Made by a program: the position numbers and the translations under genes. A stretch of DNA of 64,000 bases, from positions 1-64,000 of the forward strand of contig NZ_BAABJQ010000012.1 in assembly GCF_039543385.1 (NCBI RefSeq), in the 5' to 3' direction. Positions 7,478 through 16,012 of this stretch are shown here, in pieces. How positions within the stretch are numbered: the stretch's first letter is position 1; each line of letters opens with the position of its first letter. The DNA is from Rugosimonospora acidiphila (lineage in GTDB: Bacteria > Actinomycetota > Actinomycetes > Mycobacteriales > Micromonosporaceae). The notes beneath the pieces were generated by a model. That model was not told the origin of the DNA and ran no database searches. It worked only from the letters and a program-made list of their open reading frames with translations.

Positions 7478-9880
7478 TCACCCGCCGAGCAGGGCCCTTT
7501 CCCGGGCCAGCAGGCTGACCGCACTGCGCTGACACAGGTCGTCCAGTTCGGTCAGTGCCTGGCGGCGGCGCTTCGGGTCATCGGTACTCGACGCGACGCC
7601 GACCAGCGCCTCCACCACATCGCGGACGTCGTGGCGGCCGGCCAGCGTCTCGGCCGCCATCGAGAACCGCTCGGTGGCGGCCGTCCGGTCGCCCTCGGCC
7701 AGGGTCAGGTACGCCTCGATCAGCTCGACCACCGGCGGGTCGCCCACCTCGACCATCGTCTCCCGGGCCTCGGCCACCCGTCCCGACTGCGCGAGCGCAA
7801 GCGCGACGCACCCGAGTACCCGCCACTTGTGCCGGGGATCGCCGAGCTGGTCTACCTGCGACAGGGCGCGCCGGCCGATGGCGACCGCCTCCGCGTACCT
7901 GCCGTCGAGCCGGGCCACCTCGGCGAGGTTGGCGTGGGCCAGCGCGCGCAGCCGGTCCTCGCCGACCCCGGCGGCCAGCCGCTGCACGGTGACCAGTCGC
8001 CGGCGCGCGCCGGCCAGGTCGCCGACCCGGATGTCGTGCCAGGTCAGGTTGTTCTCGGCGACGACCACGTCGCGGGTACGCCCGTACCGGGTGGCCAGGC
8101 GCAGTACCGCCTCCCCGTGCTCACGGGCGGCCTCGTAGTCGCCGTTGGCCTGGTGCAGGATGCACAGCTGGGTACGGGCGGCGAGCTGCCCGGTGACCCG
8201 ACCGAGCCGGGTGAAAGTGGCGAGCGCGGCCTCGACCCCGCCCAGTTCGGCCAGCCCGTCGCCGTGCTCCGCGGCGAGCTGGGCCAGGCCCAATCCCGCC
8301 CACGCCCGGGTGGTCGGGTCCGCGCGCTGGTTGTCCGGGTGGTCGAGCAGCCGGCGCAGCCAGCCGCGGCCCTCCCGGTCGTTGCCGCGCAGCCGCCACC
8401 ACCGGGGCAGCTTCGAAGCCAGGTACAGCGCGGTCCGGGGATCACGCTCCCCGGCCCAGACCAGCGCGGAGCGCAGGTCGCTGTTGAAGTCGTCAAGCCG
8501 CGTGGCGGCCTCGCGCAACGCCCCTCCGACCAGCTCGGGCGCGGTCCGGGCGGCGTACCGGGCCATCACGACCGCGTGCCGGTCGCGGAAGCTCGCCAGT
8601 TCGCCCTCGCCCTCGCTCTGCTCGACCGCGAAGTCCCGCACCATGTCGAGCATGCGGAACCGGGTGGGCCCGGTGCCCCGCACACTGACCAGCCCCAGTT
8701 CGACCAGCCGATCCAGCAGCGCCACCACGTCGCGTTCGCCGCCGGGATCCGGTTGCGGGTGGTTGTCGGCGAACAGCTGCTCGGCCAGCTCCACCGACCA
8801 CCGGTGGTGGAACTGGGCCAGCAGCCGCAGCGCCGCGCGCTCGGCCGGTTCGAGCAGCCGGTAGCTGCCCGCGATCGCCTCGCGCAGCGTGGTCGCCTCG
8901 CCGTCCCGGGGCTCTCGGCGCAGGTCCAGGACCCGGTCGCCGTACCGGTCGAGGATCTCGCTCACCTCGAGAATCCGGCCGCGGGCCGCACCCAGTTCGA
9001 GGGCCAGCGGCAGGCCGGCCAGCCGCCGTACCAGCTCACCGACCGTGGCGGCATCGGCCGGCGCCACGTCGGCGTGGCCGACCCCGCGCAGCCGCTCCAG
9101 GAACAGCTCGGCGGCCGGATAACCGGCGATCTCCGGCAGCTCGATGAGGCCGGGCGGCGGGCACTCCAGGGGCATCACCGGCCATACGTACTCGCCGGCG
9201 ACCCCGCTCGGACGCCGGCTGGTCGCGATGATCCGCAGGCTCGGCGTGTTGTTGCGCAGCCACAGCATCGCGGTGACGGCCGATTCGGCGGATCGCTCCA
9301 CCGCGTCGACCAGCAGCAGCGCGGGGCGACCGGCGAAGCGTGCGGGCAGGTCGCTGGCCCGGCCGACGCCGAACACGCCGGCCACGGTGGCGAGGGTGTC
9401 GGCCTCGGTGGACACCTCGGTGACCACGATCCCGGCCACGCCGCCCGGGTGCCGGGCCGCCACCCGGTGCGCCGCGGCCCAGGCCAGGCTGGTCTTGCCG
9501 ACCCCGGCGACGCCGACCAGGGTGACCACCGCCGCGTGCCGCAGCACCGTGGCCAGGTTGGTCAGCTCCGGCTCGCGCCCGATCAGCACGGGGGCCGGCG
9601 GCAGGTTGATCCCGGAAGGGTCCGGCTCGCCGGACTCGCCGCGGCGCGCCGCGGCGAGGAACTCGTCCCGCGCGGCGCCCCGCAACCCGAGCGCGGCGAC
9701 CAGTAGGTCGACCGTCGCACGCTGCGGCCGCGACCGGCCCCGCTCCAGGTCCCGCAGGGTACGCACGCCCACCCCGGCCTTGGCGGCGAATTCGGCCTGG
9801 GTCAGCCCGTTGCGGCGCCGGTGCTCACGCAGCAGCACCGCGAATGTGCTGCCCGATACCGCACCGACCGGCCGAGCCAT
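7478..9880 (-). CDS. XRE-type HTH, STAND NTPase and TPR regulator
   Basis: The 800-residue protein combines an N-terminal XRE helix-turn-helix (about 13-68, NGLTQAEFAAKAGVGVRTLRDLE), an NB-ARC-like STAND ATPase with Walker A GVAGVGKTS (about 123-131) and a Walker B-like ALLLVDAVE segment, a winged-helix region, and about 350 residues of TPR-like repeats. This layout occurs in actinobacterial pathway-type regulators and, more broadly, in NLR-like sensors. The ATG at 9880 lies 8 nt after TAACCT, suggesting a leaderless start; an in-frame GTG lies at 9886. It has no cluster partner here, so its signal and target are unknown. Confidence 0.85.
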   Translation of the reverse strand: MARPVGAVSGSTFAVLLREHRRRNGLTQAEFAAKAGVGVRTLRDLERGRSRPQRATVDLLVAALGLRGAARDEFLAAARRGESGEPDPSGINLPPAPVLIGREPELTNLATVLRHAAVVTLVGVAGVGKTSLAWAAAHRVAARHPGGVAGIVVTEVSTEADTLATVAGVFGVGRASDLPARFAGRPALLLVDAVERSAESAVTAMLWLRNNTPSLRIIATSRRPSGVAGEYVWPVMPLECPPPGLIELPEIAGYPAAELFLERLRGVGHADVAPADAATVGELVRRLAGLPLALELGAARGRILEVSEILDRYGDRVLDLRREPRDGEATTLREAIAGSYRLLEPAERAALRLLAQFHHRWSVELAEQLFADNHPQPDPGGERDVVALLDRLVELGLVSVRGTGPTRFRMLDMVRDFAVEQSEGEGELASFRDRHAVVMARYAARTAPELVGGALREAATRLDDFNSDLRSALVWAGERDPRTALYLASKLPRWWRLRGNDREGRGWLRRLLDHPDNQRADPTTRAWAGLGLAQLAAEHGDGLAELGGVEAALATFTRLGRVTGQLAARTQLCILHQANGDYEAAREHGEAVLRLATRYGRTRDVVVAENNLTWHDIRVGDLAGARRRLVTVQRLAAGVGEDRLRALAHANLAEVARLDGRYAEAVAIGRRALSQVDQLGDPRHKWRVLGCVALALAQSGRVAEARETMVEVGDPPVVELIEAYLTLAEGDRTAATERFSMAAETLAGRHDVRDVVEALVGVASSTDDPKRRRQALTELDDLCQRSAVSLLARERALLGG

Positions 9881-9975
9881 GGTCACGAAGGTTAGGCGGT
9901 GGCGGCGTCCTGCGCGAGAAACGAGTCAAGATCACGACGGGAGTTGGGCCGATCTACGACAGTGGGTGAGCCGTC

Positions 9976-11127
9976 TCACACACCCAGGTCGCGGGCGATG
10001 ATCATGCGCTGGATCTCGGAGGTCCCCTCGCCGATCTCCAGGATCTTGGCGTCCCGCCAGAACCTCGCGACCGGCGTCTCGTTCATGAACCCGTACCCGC
10101 CGTGCACCTGGGTGGCCTCCCGCGCGTTGGTCACCGCTATCTCGCTGGCGTGCAGCTTGGCGATGGCCGCCTGCCGCTTGAAGTCGGCGCCGGCGAGCAT
10201 CCGCGCGGCCGCGTCGTAGTACGCCAGCCGGGCGGTGTGAGCCCGCGTCTCCATGTCTGCGATCTTGAACTGGATCGCCTGGAAGTTGCCGATCGGCTGG
10301 CCGAAGGCGTGCCGGTCGTGGGCGTACCGCACGGACTCGTCCACGCAGCCCTGCGCCAACCCGGTCGCCAGCGCCGCGATCGCGATCCGCCCCTCGTCGA
10401 GGATCCGCAGGAACTGGGCGAAGCCCCGCCCCCGCTCGCCGAGCTGGTTGGCCGCTGGTACCCGGACGTCGTCGAGGTGCAGCTCGTGGGTGTCCGAGGC
10501 GCACCAGCCGACCTTCGAGTACCCGGGCGCGACGGTGAAGCCCGGCGTACCCGACGGCACGATGATGGCGGTGATCTCGGGCGAGCCGTCCGGCCGGGTA
10601 CCGGTGCGCGCCGTGACCGTGACGAAGGCGGTGATGTCCGTACCCGAGTTGGTGATGAACGCCTTGCTGCCGTTGATGACCCACTCGTCCCCGTCCAGGA
10701 CGGCGCGGGTCTGCGTCCCGCCCGCGTCCGACCCGAAGCCCGGCTCGGTGAGGCCGAATCCGGCCAGGGCCTCGCCGCTGGTCAGCCGCGGCAGCCAGGT
10801 GGCCTTCTGCTCGGGGGTGCCGAACCGGTGGATGGGCATGGCGCCGAGGCTGATGGCGGCCTCCAGCGTGATCGCCACCGACGAGTCCACCCGGGCCAGC
10901 TCTTCCAGGGCGACGCACAGCGCGAAATAGTCGCCGCCCATGCCGCCGTACTCCTCCGGGAAGGGCAGTCCGAACAGGCCCATCTTGCCCATCTGCCGGA
11001 TGATCTCGTACGGGAACGTGTGGCGCTCGTAGTGCTCGAAGGCGGCCGGCGCGATGACCTCCCGGGCGAACTCCCGGACCGTGTCGCGCAGCGCGGCGTG
11101 CTCCTCGTCCAGCGCAAAGCTCACCAT
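9976..11127 (-). CDS. Acyl-CoA dehydrogenase, short or branched chain
   Basis: The 383-residue flavoenzyme carries family motifs GFGLTEPGFGSDAGG and KAFITNSG (FAD/acyl-CoA contacts), the helical domain QPIGNFQAIQFKIADM, and the C-terminal EIGEGTSEIQRMIIAR. The Glu in GEGT is the canonical catalytic base of short-chain and short/branched-chain enzymes; isovaleryl-CoA dehydrogenases usually lack it there. The ATG at 11127 follows GAGGGGGCC and starts 10 bp after the carboxyltransferase stop, so the two are one operon. Likely role: FAD-dependent alpha,beta-dehydrogenation in branched-chain acyl-CoA catabolism. Confidence 0.9.
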   Translation of the reverse strand: MVSFALDEEHAALRDTVREFAREVIAPAAFEHYERHTFPYEIIRQMGKMGLFGLPFPEEYGGMGGDYFALCVALEELARVDSSVAITLEAAISLGAMPIHRFGTPEQKATWLPRLTSGEALAGFGLTEPGFGSDAGGTQTRAVLDGDEWVINGSKAFITNSGTDITAFVTVTARTGTRPDGSPEITAIIVPSGTPGFTVAPGYSKVGWCASDTHELHLDDVRVPAANQLGERGRGFAQFLRILDEGRIAIAALATGLAQGCVDESVRYAHDRHAFGQPIGNFQAIQFKIADMETRAHTARLAYYDAAARMLAGADFKRQAAIAKLHASEIAVTNAREATQVHGGYGFMNETPVARFWRDAKILEIGEGTSEIQRMIIARDLGV

Positions 11128-11137
11128 TTCGGCCCCC

Positions 11138-12667
11138 TCAGACGGGCGTGACGCCGTGCCGGCGCCGGGAGAAGTGACGATCCTTGCCGGCCGCCGCCGC
11201 GAACCTGATGACCAGCTCGGCGCGCAGCGCCGACGGTTCGACGATGGTGTCCACGACCAGCTCGCTGGCCAGCCGCACGATGTCGATGTCGCGCTCGTAC
11301 TCGGCGCGCTTGTCGGCCACGAACGCCGCCCGGGCCTCGTCGTCCGGCAGAGCGGCAATCTTGTTCGCGTAGACGGCGTTGACCGCGGCCTCGGCGCCCA
11401 TGACGGCGATCTTCGCGGTGGGCAGCGCGATGGTGGCGTCCGGAGCGAAGCCCGGCCCGGCCATCGCGTACAGCCCGGCGCCGTACGCCTTGCGCACCAC
11501 CACGCAGATCTTCGGCACCGTCGCCTCGCTGATGGCAGTGATCATCTTGGCGCCGTGCCGGATGATGCCCTGCCGCTCCACCGCGCTGCCCACCATGAAG
11601 CCGGGCACGTCGGACAGGAACAGCAGCGGCACGTTGAATGCGTCGCACAGCTGCACGAACCGGGTCGCCTTGTCCGCCGAGTCGACGAACAGCACGCCGC
11701 CCTTGTGCAGCGAGTTGTTGGCCACCACGCCGATCGGCGCCCCGTCGAGCCGGCCGAAACCGACCGTCACCTCGCGCGCCCACAACGCCTGGATCTCGAA
11801 GAACTCACCGCCGTCGAGCAGCGCGCGGACGACCTTGCGCATGTCGAAGGCCTGCCGCTCGCTGGCCGGAATCAGGGCGGCGACGTCCACCTCCGGTGCC
11901 GGCACCGCCTCGGTGACCGGGGGCGCCGACTGCCAGTTCGAGGGCAGGAACGACAGGTACCGGCGGATCGTCTCGATCGCCTCGGCCTCGGTCTTGCACA
12001 GGAAGTGCCCGACCCCGGACTCCGCGCAGTGCACCCGCGCGCCGCCCATCGCCTCCAGCGTGGTCTTCTCGCCGGTGACCATCTCGACCATCCGGTCGCT
12101 GCCCAGGTACATGCTCGCGTTGCCTTCGACCATGGCGACCACGTCGCAGAACGCCGGGATGTAGGCGCCGCCCGCGGCGGACGGCCCGAACAGCGCGCAG
12201 GCCTGGGGAATGCTGCCGGACGCCCGGACCTGGTTGTAGAAGATGTTTCCGGCGCCGCGCCGGCCGGGGAACAGGTCGACCTGGTCGGTGATGCGGGCGC
12301 CGGCCGAGTCGACCAGGTACACCATGGGCACGCCGGTGGCGTAGGCGCGCTCGATGATGCGGATGATCTTCTCGACGGTACGGGCGCCCCACGATCCCGC
12401 CTTGACCGTGGAGTCGTTGGCCATCAGGCAGATCCGGCGCCCGTCGACCTCGGCGACACCGGTGATCACACCATCGGCGGGCAGCCCCTCGGCCTGGGCG
12501 TTGGCGTACCGGCCATCCTCCACAAAGGACCCCTGATCCACCAGCAGGGCGATCCGGTCGCGGGCGAACAGCTTGCCCTTGGCCGCGTTGGCGGCGTGGT
12601 AGCGCTCGGCACCGCCGACCTGGACGCGCTTGCTCAACTGCTCCAGTGACTCGTGGTCAAGGCTCAC
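11138..12667 (-). CDS. Acyl-CoA carboxylase carboxyltransferase (beta) subunit
   Basis: The 509-residue protein is a biotin-dependent carboxyltransferase with the two crotonase-like halves expected: GSIPQACALFGPSAAGGAYIP binds acyl-CoA, and PLLFLSDVPGFMVG plus AGLYAMAGPGFAP form the carboxybiotin half. Its neighbours (HMG-CoA lyase, biotin carboxylase, acyl-CoA dehydrogenase) point to a methylcrotonyl-CoA or related carboxylase of leucine or isoprenoid breakdown. A palindromic operator lies about 45 bp upstream. No biotin carrier domain is present in this protein or its neighbours. Substrate specificity is inferred from context only. Confidence 0.9.
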   Translation of the reverse strand: MSLDHESLEQLSKRVQVGGAERYHAANAAKGKLFARDRIALLVDQGSFVEDGRYANAQAEGLPADGVITGVAEVDGRRICLMANDSTVKAGSWGARTVEKIIRIIERAYATGVPMVYLVDSAGARITDQVDLFPGRRGAGNIFYNQVRASGSIPQACALFGPSAAGGAYIPAFCDVVAMVEGNASMYLGSDRMVEMVTGEKTTLEAMGGARVHCAESGVGHFLCKTEAEAIETIRRYLSFLPSNWQSAPPVTEAVPAPEVDVAALIPASERQAFDMRKVVRALLDGGEFFEIQALWAREVTVGFGRLDGAPIGVVANNSLHKGGVLFVDSADKATRFVQLCDAFNVPLLFLSDVPGFMVGSAVERQGIIRHGAKMITAISEATVPKICVVVRKAYGAGLYAMAGPGFAPDATIALPTAKIAVMGAEAAVNAVYANKIAALPDDEARAAFVADKRAEYERDIDIVRLASELVVDTIVEPSALRAELVIRFAAAAGKDRHFSRRRHGVTPV

Positions 12668-12700
12668 CGCGGCTCCCGTTGGTCTGAGGTCTGCGATTCC

Positions 12701-12720
12701 AGGCTACTTAACGATCGTTA
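12701..12720 (-). promoter_or_regulatory. Palindromic operator and -10 box of the carboxyltransferase operon
   Basis: TAACGATCGTTA (12709-12720) is a perfect palindrome, and a TAGCCT -10 candidate lies at 12706-12701 on the minus strand, 34 bp before the gene start. The 17-nt string AACGATCGTTAGGCTAC recurs upstream of the biotin carboxylase gene. It is the probable site of the TetR regulator encoded at 15330-15914. Confidence 0.7.
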
Positions 12721-12889
12721 GGCTACCACGCCGGATCGCACCTTGATCGGCTCAGAACTTCCCCGGGCGTCGACCCTCCACGCCCGCCGATGGTGGCGCG
12801 GTGCCGGCGGGCGGACGCGTCGTGAACGGTCCGCCGCCGGTACCGGGGGCCGGCGGCGGACCTGCCTGGCGGCGGTCGGTATCCGCGGG

Positions 12890-13786
12890 TCAGCTCGCGG
12901 CGACCAGCCGGGTACGTGGGCCGGCGCGCAGCACGCCGGAGGGCAGGGTACGGCCGACGATCCGCTCGGCGAGCTCGGCCGCCTCCAGCAGGGCGTCCAG
13001 GTCGATGCCGGTCTCCACGCCCATGTCGTGCAGCATGTGCACCACCTCCTCGGTCGCCACGTTGCCGCTGGCGCCCGGGGCGTACGGGCAGCCACCGAGG
13101 CCGCCGATGCTCGCGTCGAACTCGCTGATCCCCAGCTCGAGCGCGGTCAGGATGTTGGCCAGGCCGGTGCCCCTGGTGTTGTGGAAGTGCAGCAGGATCG
13201 GCGCCTTGCGCGACACCACGCCGAGCAGCTCGGTGACCCGGCGGGGGGTGGCCATGCCCGTGGTGTCGCCGAAGGCCACCCGATCGGCGCCGTCGGCGAG
13301 CACGCGATCCACGATCGTGGCGACCCGGCGCGGATCGACGTCTCCCTCGTACGGGCACCCGAAGCTGGTCGCCACGATGACCTCGACGGTCCCGCCGGCC
13401 CGGTGAACCTCGTCAATGAGCGCCGAGATGTCCTCCAGCGACTCGGCCGTCGACCGGTTCAGGTTCTTCCGGTTGTGCGTATCGCTGGCGGAGACCACCA
13501 CCTCGATTTCGGTGAAGCCCGCCGCCAGGGCGCGCCGCGCGCCGCGCGAATTGGGGACCAGGGCCGAGTAGCGCACCCCGGGCGCCTTGGTGGCCGCCGC
13601 CCACACCTCGTCCGCGTCCGCCATCTGCGGGATTGCCCTGGGATGCACGAACGACACCGCCTCGATGCGCCGCACTCCCGTGCGGGACAGCGCGTCGAGC
13701 AGCCGCACCTTGTCGGAGGCCGGAACCGGATCCTCGTTCTGCAGGCCGTCGCGCGGCCCGACCTCACGGATCGAGACGTTCGCCAT
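12890..13786 (-). CDS. Hydroxymethylglutaryl-CoA lyase
   Basis: The 298-residue TIM-barrel enzyme has the HMG-CoA lyase signature: N-terminal REVGPRDGLQNE, ATSFGCPYEGDV, metal-binding HFHNTRGTG, and IGGLGGCPYAPGASGN with the catalytic-loop cysteine. It cleaves HMG-CoA to acetoacetate and acetyl-CoA, the last step of leucine degradation. The ATG at 13786 is used; a GTG at 13792 would overlap the biotin carboxylase stop as GTGA, so translational coupling is possible either way. It lies in the same operon as the biotin carboxylase. Confidence 0.9.
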   Translation of the reverse strand: MANVSIREVGPRDGLQNEDPVPASDKVRLLDALSRTGVRRIEAVSFVHPRAIPQMADADEVWAAATKAPGVRYSALVPNSRGARRALAAGFTEIEVVVSASDTHNRKNLNRSTAESLEDISALIDEVHRAGGTVEVIVATSFGCPYEGDVDPRRVATIVDRVLADGADRVAFGDTTGMATPRRVTELLGVVSRKAPILLHFHNTRGTGLANILTALELGISEFDASIGGLGGCPYAPGASGNVATEEVVHMLHDMGVETGIDLDALLEAAELAERIVGRTLPSGVLRAGPRTRLVAAS

Positions 13787-13788
13787 GT

Positions 13789-15132
13789 TCACCGCCCCCG
13801 CATCCGGCCGATGATGCCGGTGTCGTAGTCACCGGTCACGAACTCCGGGTTGTCCAGCAGCTCCGCGAAGAACGGCAGGTTGCACTTGGGGCCGGCGATC
13901 TCGAACTCGGCGACCGCCCGACGGGCCCGCTCCAGGGCCGTGGCCCGATCGGGGCCGAAGATCACCAGCTTGGCCATGAGCGAGTCGTAGTGCGGGGTCA
14001 CCGTCATGCCGGCCGCGTACCCGGCGTCGACCCGTACCCCCTCGCCGGCCGGCTCCACCCAGGTGCCGATGACGCCCGGGCCCGGCAGGAACCGCTTGGG
14101 GTCCTCGGCGTTGATCCGCAGCTCGACCGCGTGCCCGGACGGGCGCAGCGCGTCGGGGTCGAAGTTCGGCGGCTCGCCGGAGGCGACGCGCAGCTGCTCC
14201 TCGACCAGGTCCACCCCGTACACGCACTCGGTGATCGGGTGCTCGACCTGCAGGCGGGTGTTCATCTCCAGGAAGAAGAAGTCGTTGGTGGTCGGGTCCA
14301 GCAGGCACTCCACCGTGCCGGCGTTGCGGTACCCGACCGCCTCGCCGGCGCGTACCGCCGCGGCGCACAGCCGCTCGCGCAGCTCGGGCGAGACCGCGGG
14401 GGACGGCGACTCCTCCAGTACCTTCTGGTTGCGCCGCTGCACCGAGCACTCCCGCTCGCCCAGCGCGACGACCCGCCCGTCGGCGAGCCCGAGGATCTGC
14501 ACCTCGATGTGGCGCACTCGGGGGAAGTAGCGCTCGATCAGCACCGATTCGTCGCCGAACATCCGCCCGGCGAACGCGTGCACCTTTTCGTACTCGGTGC
14601 GCAGCGCGGCCTCGTCACCGGCCGCCGCCATGCCCATGCCGCCGCCGCCGGCCGCGGCCTTGACCATCACCGGGTACCCGATCCGCTCCGCCTCGGCGAT
14701 CGCGGCCCCCACGGTGGCGGCCGGGTCGGTGGTGCCGGGCGCGACCGGTACCCCGGCCGCCGCCATCAGGTTCCGAGCGTTGATCTTGTCGCCCATCGCG
14801 CCGATCGCGTCCGGGCCGGGCCCGACCCAGATGATGCCCTGATCGACGACCGCGCGGGCGAAATCCGCGTTCTCCGACAGGAACCCGTACCCGGGGTGGA
14901 TCGCCTGCGCCCCGGTCGCCTTCGCGGCGGTCAGGATGGCGTCGGCGTTCCGGTACGACTGGGCGGGGTTGGCCGGGCCGATCAGCACGGATTCGTCCGC
15001 CTCCGCGACGAACGGGAGGTTCGCGTCGGCGTCCGAGTACACCGCGACGGTGCGGACGCCCAGCCGGCGCGCGGTACGGATGACCCTCCGGGCGATCTCG
15101 CCTCGGTTGGCGACCAGCAGCGATTCGATCAT
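13789..15132 (-). CDS. Biotin carboxylase subunit without a carrier domain
   Basis: The 447-residue protein is a complete biotin carboxylase: N-terminal ANRGEIARRVIRTARRLG, the ATP-grasp glycine loop AAAGGGGMGMA, the biotin-carboxylase signature EMNTRLQVEHPITE, and the final C-terminal domain. It ends at the length of a free AccC-type subunit. Methylcrotonyl- and propionyl-CoA alpha subunits usually continue about 200 residues into a biotin-binding AMKM domain, which is absent here and in the adjacent genes. The start has GGGAGGA upstream, and an operator palindrome lies about 20 bp before it. It charges biotin with bicarbonate and ATP. Confidence 0.9.
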   Translation of the reverse strand: MIESLLVANRGEIARRVIRTARRLGVRTVAVYSDADANLPFVAEADESVLIGPANPAQSYRNADAILTAAKATGAQAIHPGYGFLSENADFARAVVDQGIIWVGPGPDAIGAMGDKINARNLMAAAGVPVAPGTTDPAATVGAAIAEAERIGYPVMVKAAAGGGGMGMAAAGDEAALRTEYEKVHAFAGRMFGDESVLIERYFPRVRHIEVQILGLADGRVVALGERECSVQRRNQKVLEESPSPAVSPELRERLCAAAVRAGEAVGYRNAGTVECLLDPTTNDFFFLEMNTRLQVEHPITECVYGVDLVEEQLRVASGEPPNFDPDALRPSGHAVELRINAEDPKRFLPGPGVIGTWVEPAGEGVRVDAGYAAGMTVTPHYDSLMAKLVIFGPDRATALERARRAVAEFEIAGPKCNLPFFAELLDNPEFVTGDYDTGIIGRMRGR

Positions 15133-15152
15133 AGATGTCCTCCCAACCGTAC

Positions 15153-15170
15153 TGAACGATCGTTAGGCTA
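15153..15170 (-). promoter_or_regulatory. Second copy of the AACGATCGTT operator, upstream of biotin carboxylase
   Basis: AACGATCGTT (15155-15164) is a perfect 10-bp palindrome followed on the plus strand by AGGCTAC, exactly as in the site at 12709. On the minus strand TAGCCT (15170-15165) precedes it, so a bound repressor would cover the transcription start. It marks this operon as part of the same regulon. Confidence 0.7.
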
Positions 15171-15329
15171 CTCGACCCCTGCCGGCACGGGAACAGGCCC
15201 GGGCGGGGAGCGGACCTGGCGACTGTCCGGATCGCCGGGCGACGTCAGCCCCGCCGAGCCAGCCTGGTCGGCGGCTGGTCCGGTCGTCGCGTGGCGTCAG
15301 CCCCGCCGAGCCGGACCAGTCGAGGTGGA

Positions 15330-15914
15330 TCAGCCGAGCAGTGCGGCGAGCGTGGCGGCGCGCAGCAGGTCGGACCGGCGCTCCCGGTCCACCTCTCCGC
15401 CGGAGAACGGCGTCGAGTTCATCAGGCCGAACGCGGCGTGGGCCAGCACCCGCGCCTCCGCCGGAGCCAACTCCTCACGCAGCGTGGTCAGGGTCTGCAC
15501 CCAGACCTCGACGTAAAGCCGCTGCAGGCGACGAATGTGCCGGCGGGGCTCCTCGGGGAGGCGGTCCAGCTCATGCAGGTGCAGCGCGATCACGACCGGG
15601 TTCGCCAGCGCGAACGCCACGTGGAACTCGACCAGGGACTCCAGCGCGGCCTTCGCCTCGTCCGGGTGCTCGGCGACCCGGGCCCGGCCGCCGGCGAGCA
15701 GGCCCTCGCTGACCGGGTTGAGCGCCGCGACCAGCATCGCCTCCTTGCCGGCGAAGTGGTGGTACAGGGCCGGACCGGTGACCCCCGCGGCGGCTCCGAT
15801 GTCGTCCATGGAGACACCGTGATACCCCCGCGCGGCGAACAGGCCCATGGCGATCTCGAGGATCTCGTCCCGCCTGCTGCGCCGTCGTGTCCGCTCTCGC
15901 TGCTCCACCGCCAT
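15330..15914 (-). CDS. TetR-family regulator of the acyl-CoA catabolism cluster
   Basis: The 194-residue protein has a typical TetR DNA-binding domain (EILEIAMGLFAARGYHGVSM, then AAGVTGPALYHHFAGKEAML) and a helical ligand domain that may bind an acyl-CoA. The ATG at 15914 lies 6 nt after a TAGCAT -10 box (15926-15921), so its mRNA is probably leaderless. It sits upstream of, and in line with, the carboxylase genes, whose two operons share a palindromic operator. No copy of that palindrome precedes its own start, so autoregulation is not apparent. Confidence 0.85.
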   Translation of the reverse strand: MAVEQRERTRRRSRRDEILEIAMGLFAARGYHGVSMDDIGAAAGVTGPALYHHFAGKEAMLVAALNPVSEGLLAGGRARVAEHPDEAKAALESLVEFHVAFALANPVVIALHLHELDRLPEEPRRHIRRLQRLYVEVWVQTLTTLREELAPAEARVLAHAAFGLMNSTPFSGGEVDRERRSDLLRAATLAALLG

Positions 15915-16012
15915 TCGGCCATGCTACTCAGCGGTTATCCCGCCGCTCACCATCGGTTCACCTAGCGAGATCGACTTCTACCGCTCCGGGCCGCCCGCCG
16001 AGCCCGGCCGCC

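Noticed and set aside
7631..9706. 691-residue open frame on the plus strand
   Set aside because: It is antisense to the XRE-STAND-TPR gene. Its product is a His/Gln/Gly-rich low-complexity sequence without domains, a typical high-GC shadow frame.
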